From JANWHZ01 sp035545555 (GTDB taxonomy: Bacteria; Patescibacteriota; Saccharimonadia; Saccharimonadales; UBA4665), in NCBI GenBank assembly GCA_035545555.1, contig DASZYD010000006.1:1-21297 (forward strand): DNA of 21,297 bases, in the 5' to 3' direction. Below the pieces are notes generated by a model that worked only from the letters and a program-made list of their open reading frames with translations, did no database searches and was not told the DNA's origin. Positions 13,805 to 19,468 of this stretch are shown one piece after another (the first letter of the stretch is position 1; every line of letters starts with the position of its first letter). Both the position numbers and the translations under genes were made by a program.

Positions 13805-13813
13805 TGGTACACT
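13805..13813 (+). promoter_or_regulatory. Extended -10 promoter of msrA
   Basis: TG-G-TACACT ends 10 bases before the msrA ATG, with no Shine-Dalgarno between, so the mRNA should be nearly leaderless. No -35 hexamer is visible. Confidence 0.5.
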
Positions 13814-13823
13814 ATACGCAAGT

Positions 13824-14312
13824 ATGCGGACACAGACGGCGATTTTTGCGGCGGGGTGCTTCTGGGGCGTGCAGTATTATTTTGATCAGGTGCCCGGTGT
13901 GGTGCGCACCACTGTAGGGTATACCGGCGGTCATACCGAGCACCCGACATACGAAGCGGTGTGTACCCATGTGACCGGTCATGCCGAGGCGGTACGCGTC
14001 GAGTTTGACCCGCAGAAAGTTTCGTATGAGACGTTAGTGCGCCAGTTCTTCCGTATGCACGACCCGACACAGCTGAACCGACAGGGCCCGGACGTGGGCG
14101 ACAATTACCGTTCGGCCATCTTTTACCTTGATGAGGCCCAAAAGCACACCGCCGAGCAGGTGTGCGATGCCGCCCGGGCAGCGTTTGATAAGCCGGTTGT
14201 CACCCAGATCGAAGCGGCCGGCCCGTTTTATGAAGCCGAAGCCTACCATCAGAAATACGCCGAGCGGACCGGCCGCGGCATGTGTCACATTCCGTACGCG
14301 CCGGTTACATAG
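13824..14312 (+). CDS. msrA: Peptide-methionine (S)-S-oxide reductase
   Basis: Reduces the S form of methionine sulfoxide in oxidised proteins. The 162-residue protein has the catalytic GCFWG (C12) close to its N-terminus, then VVRTTVGYTGG, HPTYEAVCTHVTGHAEAV, FFRMHDPTQLNRQGPDVGDN and YRSAIF, all diagnostic for MsrA. C154 in GRGMCHIPY near the C-terminus could be the resolving cysteine. There is no signal peptide, so it repairs cytoplasmic proteins. No MsrB is present in the window. It has its own promoter, is divergent from the DUF11-like surface protein, and is followed 51 bases later by the heliorhodopsin-family gene. Identity is secure. Confidence 0.96.
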   Translation: MRTQTAIFAAGCFWGVQYYFDQVPGVVRTTVGYTGGHTEHPTYEAVCTHVTGHAEAVRVEFDPQKVSYETLVRQFFRMHDPTQLNRQGPDVGDNYRSAIFYLDEAQKHTAEQVCDAARAAFDKPVVTQIEAAGPFYEAEAYHQKYAERTGRGMCHIPYAPVT

Positions 14313-14348
14313 GGTACACTCTATTTCTTCGCGGCCGCATCTGAAAGA

Positions 14349-14357
14349 TGCTATAGT
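14349..14357 (+). promoter_or_regulatory. Extended -10 promoter of the heliorhodopsin-like gene
   Basis: TG-C-TATAGT is followed by just six bases (GGGTGC) and then the ATG at 14364, placing the predicted transcription start on or next to the A of the start codon. Confidence 0.6.
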
Positions 14358-14363
14358 GGGTGC

Positions 14364-15209
14364 ATGGCGACACCTCAGAAGACCCTTGCGCGGCTCTTTA
14401 CCGGCAAGCCGGCTGTCACGAACCGGCTGCTGCAGCGCTGGAATGTCGTGCTGGCCGTGCTCTACGCAGCTGAGGCAGTCTGTATACTCTTGTTCGGCGC
14501 ACCGTACAATGTGCCGCTGACGCTGCTCTATCAAACGCGTGACAGCTTACAAACCAAACTGAGCGGTCACGCTGCAGCTGCACCGGCTTTCCACCAGCTG
14601 ACAGAGGTAAATCTGGCGTGTATCGTGGGTGCCTTTTTGCTCGTTTCAGCGCTTGCGCAGCTGTTCATGGCCACGGTCTGCCGGCGGCGGTACGAGACAA
14701 ACATCAAACAGCAGCTGCAGCCGTTCCGCTGGGTACAGTTTGCGCTGAACAGCGGGCTTATGCTGGTGGCCATCGCCTTGCTGGCGGGCGCCCGTGACGT
14801 GGCCAGCCTGCTGCTCATCTTTGGGGCAGCTGCAGTGAGCAGCCTGGCCGGCCTAGCCGTCGAAGCGCAAGCTCGCGATGTACGGACGCAGAACCCGGCT
14901 CGCTGGCTGGCCCCGGTAATTGGCGCGCTGTCGGGTCTGCCGGCTTGGGCAACTGTCCTACTATATGCAATCGCAACCGTCTCATTTGGTGCCGCCACCA
15001 CGTTGCCGCCGCTGGTGTGGTGGATTATCCCTGTAGCGTTGGTACTTTTGCTGGCCATTGGCGGCAATCTGTGGCTGGTTTCGGCCCGAAAAGGCAAGTG
15101 GGCAAGCTACGCGTATGGCGAGGTCTGGTACATGGCGCTGGCATTCGTGGCGCAGTCGCTGGTGGCGTGGCTGATCTATGTGAGCGTGCTGCGGCCATTG
15201 GCGGGGTAG
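14364..15209 (+). CDS. Heliorhodopsin-family seven-helix protein lacking the retinal lysine
   Basis: A 281-residue membrane protein with seven hydrophobic segments (about 27-45, 82-105, 121-142, 146-167, 182-207, 214-239, 251-276) and a cytoplasmic-looking basic N-terminus. Its sequence follows the heliorhodopsin pattern along its length as I remember it: LQRWNVVLAVLYAAEAV in helix 1, FRWVQFALNSGLMLVAIALL in helix 3, LLLIFGAAAVSSLAGLAVE in helix 4 and GKWASYAYGEVWYMALAFV with AQSLVAWLIY in helix 7. In heliorhodopsins helix 7 reads AKS, the Lys binding retinal, and helix 3 reads RW-hydrophobic-E with the Glu counterion. Here both are Gln (Q264 and Q125, codons CAG), and Q99 and Y34 stand where known members have His. 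It therefore probably cannot form the retinal Schiff base. It heads an operon with the HAD gene 1 base downstream. Family call is strong; function unknown. Confidence 0.83.
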   Translation: MATPQKTLARLFTGKPAVTNRLLQRWNVVLAVLYAAEAVCILLFGAPYNVPLTLLYQTRDSLQTKLSGHAAAAPAFHQLTEVNLACIVGAFLLVSALAQLFMATVCRRRYETNIKQQLQPFRWVQFALNSGLMLVAIALLAGARDVASLLLIFGAAAVSSLAGLAVEAQARDVRTQNPARWLAPVIGALSGLPAWATVLLYAIATVSFGAATTLPPLVWWIIPVALVLLLAIGGNLWLVSARKGKWASYAYGEVWYMALAFVAQSLVAWLIYVSVLRPLAG

Positions 15210-15210
15210 C

Positions 15211-15861
15211 GTGGGCACCACCGCTTCTGCCATTGTGTTTGACTTTGACGGTACCATTGCCGACAGCTTTATGGCGGCGGTAGAGACGCTCTTCGAACTG
15301 ACCCATCGTGAGCCGCTGCCGGATGAGGACATTACCCGTCTGCGTGCCATGAGTACCCGGGAACTGCTGCGGGCGCTGCGTATCCCGTTGTGGCAGGTAC
15401 CATTCTTGGCATGGCGCGCCCGCCGGAAGCTGCGCGGCCGGCTTGCATCCATCGACTTGATCCCGGGTATCGACGACGCGATCCGCCGCCTCAGCCGCGA
15501 CCACCAGCTGTTTGTGTTGAGCTCTAACAGCGCCGAGAACGTGCGTATCTTTTTGGCGCGTTTTGGCATTGCGGCGTGCTTTGCCGATATTGTCGGTAAC
15601 GCGTCGCCGCTCTATAAGCAGGGCCCGCTGCGCCGGCTGCTGCGCCGGAACCGGTTGGCAGCCGGCAAGGTCTGGTATGTGGGCGACGAAACGCGCGACG
15701 TCGATGCGGCACGCCGGGCCGGCGTACAGGTAGCGGCGGTGTCGTGGGGTTATAACGACATTGGCGCACTCGAGCGGCATCATCCGGACGCGCTTGTATT
15801 TACACCGGAAGAACTGGTGGCGCAGTTTGTGCCCGCGAAAGGCAAGCCCCATGCAGGCTGA
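15211..15861 (+). CDS. HAD-superfamily phosphatase (phosphoglycolate phosphatase-like)
   Basis: A 216-residue haloacid dehalogenase-type hydrolase. Motif I is FDFDGTIADS with nucleophile D11 and acid D13, motif II is the Ser-rich LSSNS (103-107), motif III is K136 and motif IV is GDETRDVDAA (158-167). A helical cap lies between motifs I and II at about 20-85, as in the Gph/PGP subfamily. The substrate cannot be assigned. The start is a GTG at 15211, one base after the stop of the heliorhodopsin-like gene, and translation is likely coupled. Its end overlaps the next gene by 11 bases. The stop is TGA, showing UGA works as a terminator here. Confidence 0.87.
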   Translation: MGTTASAIVFDFDGTIADSFMAAVETLFELTHREPLPDEDITRLRAMSTRELLRALRIPLWQVPFLAWRARRKLRGRLASIDLIPGIDDAIRRLSRDHQLFVLSSNSAENVRIFLARFGIAACFADIVGNASPLYKQGPLRRLLRRNRLAAGKVWYVGDETRDVDAARRAGVQVAAVSWGYNDIGALERHHPDALVFTPEELVAQFVPAKGKPHAG

Positions 15862-17122
15862 ACGGCAGCTTGCCACGGTGCGCATCCGCAAGCTTGTGCC
15901 GGGCGGCCAGGGGTTGGGTGAGCTTGCCGACGGCCGCAAGGTCTTTGTCTGGAATGCGCTGCCGGGCGAACTCGCACGTGTGCGGCTTATCAAGCAAAAG
16001 CATTCATTCGCCGAGGCAATTGCCGAAGAAGTGCTGGAGCCGGCGGCCGAGCGGATTGCACCCCGCGAGCCGGCCGATTATCTGGCCACCAGCCCTTGGC
16101 AGCTGATGACATTTACCGCGGAAAACGAGTATAAGCAGTTGCTGGTGCAGGAGCTGTTCGGGCAGGCAAATGTAGCGCTCCCCGGGTTTGAGCTGACAGC
16201 CGGCGGCGCGCAGTACGGCTATCGGAACAAGATGGAGTACAGCTTTTGGGGTGATGATGACGGCCTCCATCTGGCACTCTACCGCCGCGGCAGCCATGGC
16301 AAGCAGGCTATCACCGGGAGCGCTCTGGCGCTTCCGGGCATTGATACGGCCGCGAACAGTGTCCTTGCACAGCTGCAAAAAATGCAAATCAGGGCCGGTG
16401 ACTTGAAGACAATAGTTATTCGGTCATCGCAAAAAGGTGCCGTCGCTGCAAGCCTGTTCGTAAAAGCGGCCGGCTTTCCGATATTGCCGCTGCCGGATAG
16501 CCTGCAGGGGCTGCGCGTATATTATTCCAACCCCAAGAGCCCGGCATCAGTGCCGACCAAGCTCCTGCAGGAATTGGGCGACTGCAGGTTGCAGGATGAA
16601 CTGCTGGGTAGGCCATTCGTCTATGATGTCGACTCGTTCTTCCAGGTGAACGTGCCGGTGTTCGAACTGGCGCTAGGGCGCATCAAGGCGCGATGTGCGA
16701 GTGCGGAGCTAACTGATATGTACGCCGGTGTGGGCACTATCGGCCTCAGTGTCGCGACAAAAGCCGTAGAGCTGGTAGAACTTGATCCCGCGACCGCGGC
16801 CATGGCGCGCGTGAACGCACAGGCTGCGGCACTCACCGCAACGGTCGTAGAAACGTCATCCGAAAAAGCGCTTGCATATATTACATCCGGGCAGCCGGTC
16901 AGCTTTGACCCGCCGCGTGCAGGCCTGCACGACAGAGTGGTGACCCGCGTGCTGGAGGCGTTGCCGCCTCGCATCATGTATCTTAGCTGTAATCCCGCGA
17001 CACAAGCCCGGGACCTGGCACGACTGATGGGAGCATACCGTATCGACCAGTTTGAAGCATACAACTTCTTTCCCCGTACACCACACATTGAGACATTGGC
17101 GATATTACAGCGCCGGGATTAA
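15851..17122 (+). CDS. TrmA/RlmD-type (m5U) RNA methyltransferase without the Fe-S cysteines
   Basis: SAM-dependent uridine-C5 RNA methyltransferase of 423 residues. An N-terminal TRAM RNA-binding domain (about 6-60, VPGGQGLGELADGRKVFVW) is followed by the RumA-type central region and the Rossmann domain: SFFQVN, DMYAGVGTIGLSVA (289-302), FDPPRAGL (D353, P354, P355, R356) and LSCNPATQARDL with catalytic C380. Many relatives (RlmD) carry a [4Fe-4S] cluster held by CxxxxxCGGC after the TRAM domain. Here the equivalent place reads YLATSPWQLM and no cysteine occurs before residue 245, so the cluster is absent. The target (23S rRNA or tRNA) is not decidable from sequence. The ATG at 15851 follows GAAAGG and lies inside the HAD gene. 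Confidence 0.9.
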   Translation: MQAERQLATVRIRKLVPGGQGLGELADGRKVFVWNALPGELARVRLIKQKHSFAEAIAEEVLEPAAERIAPREPADYLATSPWQLMTFTAENEYKQLLVQELFGQANVALPGFELTAGGAQYGYRNKMEYSFWGDDDGLHLALYRRGSHGKQAITGSALALPGIDTAANSVLAQLQKMQIRAGDLKTIVIRSSQKGAVAASLFVKAAGFPILPLPDSLQGLRVYYSNPKSPASVPTKLLQELGDCRLQDELLGRPFVYDVDSFFQVNVPVFELALGRIKARCASAELTDMYAGVGTIGLSVATKAVELVELDPATAAMARVNAQAAALTATVVETSSEKALAYITSGQPVSFDPPRAGLHDRVVTRVLEALPPRIMYLSCNPATQARDLARLMGAYRIDQFEAYNFFPRTPHIETLAILQRRD

Positions 17123-17132
17123 AGCCTACGGC

Positions 17133-17141
17133 TGGTACAAT
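17133..17141 (+). promoter_or_regulatory. Extended -10 promoter of the nuclease gene
   Basis: TG-G-TACAAT is followed by six bases and the ATG at 17148, the same spacing as for the heliorhodopsin-like gene. It supports a leaderless transcript and this choice of start. Confidence 0.6.
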
Positions 17142-17147
17142 AAAAAT

Positions 17148-17927
17148 ATGACCTACTGGAGGGAGCGGAGCCGGCCGTATGTACCGGGGCAGCTGGCGCC
17201 GTATAAGGTGTCGCGCTCAAAAATCGAGCTCTTTATGCAGTGCCCGCGCTGTTTTTGGCTCGACGCACGGCTCAAAATCAAGCGGCCGGAGGGTCCGCCG
17301 TTCAATATCAACAAAGCCATCGACGAGCTGTTCAAGAAAGAGTTTGACACGTACCGGCAAAAAGGTGAACCACATCCGCTCATGATACAGTTCGGCGTTG
17401 CGGCAGTCCCGTTCCGGCACGAGCTGCTTGATACCTGGCGCGAGAATTTCACAGGCGTGACGGCGCTGCACAAACCGACGAATCTGCAGGTGTTCGGCGC
17501 GGTGGACGATCTTTGGGTGAACCAGGCAACCGGCGAAGTGATTGTTGCCGACTACAAGGCCACGGCCAAAGACAAAGACGTGAGCATTGACGCCGAATGG
17601 CAGATCAGCTACAAGCGCCAGCTGGAAATATACCAGTGGCTGCTGCGCCAAAACGGTTTGCCGGTCAGCAACACCGGCTACTTTGTGTATACGAACGGCC
17701 GGCTCGATCTGGACGGCTTCCACGATCGGATTGAGTTCCGCACCAGACTCATCCCATACACCGGCGACGACAGTTGGGTCGAGCCGACACTTCACCGTGT
17801 GAAGGACTGTTTGGAAGGTGATATGCCGGCGGTGGGCACGGCGGCCATGGGCGGCGAGTGCGAGTTCTGTACCTACGCCCGGCAGCGTACCGAGCTGACG
17901 CTGGCTGCTATGCGCCGCAAGAGGTGA
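17148..17927 (+). CDS. PD-(D/E)XK nuclease, RecB/Cas4-like, with four-cysteine site
   Basis: A 259-residue nuclease-fold protein of the PDDEXK_1 (RecB-like) group. The active site reads FGAVDDLWV (D120) then VIVADYKA (D135, K137), and the QLEIY sequence (158-162) is the RecB-family QxxxY motif. Cysteines form a pair near each end: MQCPRC (C32, C35) and GGECEFC (C238, C241). In Cas4 and AddB, cysteines flanking the nuclease core hold a [4Fe-4S] cluster; the two-plus-two arrangement here could hold a cluster or zinc. There is no helicase domain and no CRISPR array or cas gene nearby, so a general DNA-repair or processing role is more likely than adaptation. The ATG at 17148 is preferred to an in-frame ATG at 17052 because SRSKIELF starts the conserved part and an extended -10 lies just upstream. 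Confidence 0.85.
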   Translation: MTYWRERSRPYVPGQLAPYKVSRSKIELFMQCPRCFWLDARLKIKRPEGPPFNINKAIDELFKKEFDTYRQKGEPHPLMIQFGVAAVPFRHELLDTWRENFTGVTALHKPTNLQVFGAVDDLWVNQATGEVIVADYKATAKDKDVSIDAEWQISYKRQLEIYQWLLRQNGLPVSNTGYFVYTNGRLDLDGFHDRIEFRTRLIPYTGDDSWVEPTLHRVKDCLEGDMPAVGTAAMGGECEFCTYARQRTELTLAAMRRKR

Positions 17928-17932
17928 GGTTG

Positions 17933-17938
17933 TATACT
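17933..17938 (+). promoter_or_regulatory. Possible -10 box for the serS leader
   Basis: TATACT, directly preceded by TG, lies 6 bases after the nuclease stop and 10 bases before the ATG of a short serine-rich ORF. No -35 is visible. Confidence 0.5.
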
Positions 17939-17948
17939 AGCGGTAGTG

Positions 17949-18065
17949 ATGGCCGCGGTGTACCAATTGTCATCAAGCCTGTGCTCGTCGGCTCCGGCCG
18001 ATAGCTCTCTATTCTTTTATAGTTGCTCGAACCAACCTGATATAAGGATCAACACCCATGCTTGA
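17949..18065 (+). CDS. Possible serine-rich 38-codon upstream ORF (leader peptide) of serS
   Basis: A frame from ATG 17949 to TGA 18063-18065 spans the whole serS leader. It encodes 38 residues of which nine are Ser, including an SSS run (codons 8-10) and two SS pairs, using TCA, AGC, TCG, TCT and AGT codons. Its stop overlaps the serS start (ATGCTTGA), which would couple the two. It begins 10 bases after a -10 box. A 5-bp hairpin with a UCCG loop (17989-18002) inside it is followed by a pyrimidine-rich run ending TTCTTTT. This resembles amino-acid-dependent leader control as known for other synthetase operons, but it is unverified and could be chance. Confidence 0.4.
   Translation: MAAVYQLSSSLCSSAPADSSLFFYSCSNQPDIRINTHA
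17981..18018 (+). promoter_or_regulatory. Attenuator-like hairpin in the serS leader
   Basis: TCGGC-TCCG-GCCGA (17989-18002) forms a 5-bp stem with a UNCG-type tetraloop. GCT and AGC outside may add three pairs. TCTCTATTCTTTT follows. As a terminator it would be weak; its interest is that it lies within the Ser-rich upstream ORF. Confidence 0.35.
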
Positions 18066-19365
18066 CATCCAATACATCCGCGACAACCCCGAGCTTATCG
18101 CCGAGAAGTCCAAACAGAAAGGCTATCCGGTCGACATACGGGCCCTGCTCAAACACGACGTTCGCCGCCGTACGTTACTTTCCCAGATAGAAGACCTGCG
18201 CCAACGCCGCAATGAGCAGGCGGCGGCCGTGAAAGGGCAGCGGCCCAGTGATGAGCAATTGGCGCTGGGCCGCCAGCTGAAAGAGGACGTGGCACGGCTG
18301 GAGGACGAACTCAGCCAGGTCGAGGCCGAGTACCTGGCATTGCTCAAGCAGGTACCGAATATACCGCTCGATGCAGTACCGATCGGCGCCAGCGAGGCAG
18401 AAAACAAGGTCGCCAAAACGGTCGGCGAGCACCCGGCTTTTGCTGGTGCCCCGAAACCCCACTGGGCCATTGCCGAGCCTCGCGATCTGATCGACAAAGA
18501 ACGCGCCGGCAAAGTATCCGGCAGCCGGTTTGCCTACCTCAAAGGGGATCTGGTACGGCTGCAGTTTGCCATCATCCAGTTTGTACTGCAGGCGCTTGGT
18601 GACGAAACGGTTATCGAGCGGCTGGTCCGCGAGAACGACCTTGACCTCGTTGCCAAGCCGTTTACCCCGGTGCTGCCGCCGGCTATGTTGCGTACCGAGC
18701 CGTACGTAGCAAGCGCCCGGCTCAATGCCGAAGAGGTGACGTACCGTGCGGGCTTGCCCGAAGACGATGTATGGCTGAATGCCAGCGCCGAACACACCCT
18801 CTGTACGATGTACTGGAATGAGATTCTGCCGGAGGATCTGCTGCCCATCCGCTACATCGGCTACAGCACCAGCTTCCGGCGCGAGGCCGGCACCTATGGC
18901 AAAGATACCGAAGGCATCATCCGCATGCACCAGTTCGACAAGCTTGAAATGGAAGTGTTCTCTACGGCCGAAACCGGGTTGGACGAGCACAAGCTGCTGA
19001 TTGCCGTACAGGAATACCTGGTGCAGCAGCTGGGTTTGCCGTACCGCTTGCTGCAAAAGTGCACCTACGACATCGGCAAGCCGAACGCCAGCGGCTATGA
19101 TGTGGAGTGCTGGTTTCCGGGCCAAAACCGTTATATCGAGACGCACACTGCCGACTATATGACCGACTATCAGGCGCGCGACCTGAAGATCCGCACGCGT
19201 CGCACCGATGGCGGCAAAGTAGAGCTGGTACACACGAACGATGCCACGGCCTTTGCGCTGGGCCGGATCATGGCGGCCATCATCGAAAATTACCAGACGG
19301 CCGACGGCCATGTACGTGTGCCGGATGTGCTGCTGCCATTCATCGGCGGCCTGACCGAGCTCTAG
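18058..19365 (+). CDS. serS: Seryl-tRNA synthetase
   Basis: Class II synthetase that charges tRNA-Ser (and tRNA-Sec where present). The 435-residue protein begins MLDIQYIRDNPELIAEKSKQ, followed by the long antiparallel coiled-coil arm that contacts the tRNA (about residues 28-105). The catalytic core has TSFRREAGTYGKDTEGIIR (motif 2, F273 R274) with MHQFDKLEMEVF, and motif 3 around FALGRIMAAIIENYQ with R403. The tail DGHVRVPDVLLPFIGG is typical for SerRS. Length is normal. AAGGA lies 9 bases before the ATG. The 120-base leader contains a serine-rich upstream ORF whose stop overlaps this start. Identity is secure; the leader control is hypothetical. Confidence 0.97.
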   Translation: MLDIQYIRDNPELIAEKSKQKGYPVDIRALLKHDVRRRTLLSQIEDLRQRRNEQAAAVKGQRPSDEQLALGRQLKEDVARLEDELSQVEAEYLALLKQVPNIPLDAVPIGASEAENKVAKTVGEHPAFAGAPKPHWAIAEPRDLIDKERAGKVSGSRFAYLKGDLVRLQFAIIQFVLQALGDETVIERLVRENDLDLVAKPFTPVLPPAMLRTEPYVASARLNAEEVTYRAGLPEDDVWLNASAEHTLCTMYWNEILPEDLLPIRYIGYSTSFRREAGTYGKDTEGIIRMHQFDKLEMEVFSTAETGLDEHKLLIAVQEYLVQQLGLPYRLLQKCTYDIGKPNASGYDVECWFPGQNRYIETHTADYMTDYQARDLKIRTRRTDGGKVELVHTNDATAFALGRIMAAIIENYQTADGHVRVPDVLLPFIGGLTEL

Positions 19366-19404
19366 CCCGGCGCCCTACGCGGATAGTGGCAATCCCTGAC
19401 GCAA

Positions 19405-19425
19405 GTCGCTACAATAGATAGCGAC
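19405..19425 (+). promoter_or_regulatory. secA promoter -10 box inside an inverted repeat
   Basis: TACAAT (19410-19415) is a plausible -10 for secA, with only a weak TGGCAA 17 bases upstream. GTCGCTA (19405-19411) and TAGCGAC (19419-19425) form a perfect 7-bp inverted repeat around it. The predicted leader is about 47 bases. The repeat could be an operator, or an accident in a GC-rich leader. Confidence 0.45.
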
Positions 19426-19468
19426 TCTTGAGCAACAATCCGTTAGTAGAGGGAGATTCCAGACGCGT

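Noticed and set aside
17052..17147. In-frame upstream ATG for the nuclease gene
   Set aside because: It lies within the end of the methyltransferase gene; the extended -10 box at 17133-17141 and the protein pattern support ATG 17148.
17148..17927. Cas4 as part of a CRISPR system
   Set aside because: No repeat array or other cas gene occurs in the window, and the cysteine pattern differs from Cas4.
17928..18057. T-box riboswitch ahead of serS
   Set aside because: No T-box core sequence (AGGGUGGNACCGCG-like) is present, and the leader is short.
18175..19311. Open frame of 378 codons antisense to serS
   Set aside because: Shadow of the serS reading frame, with no Shine-Dalgarno and no family resemblance.
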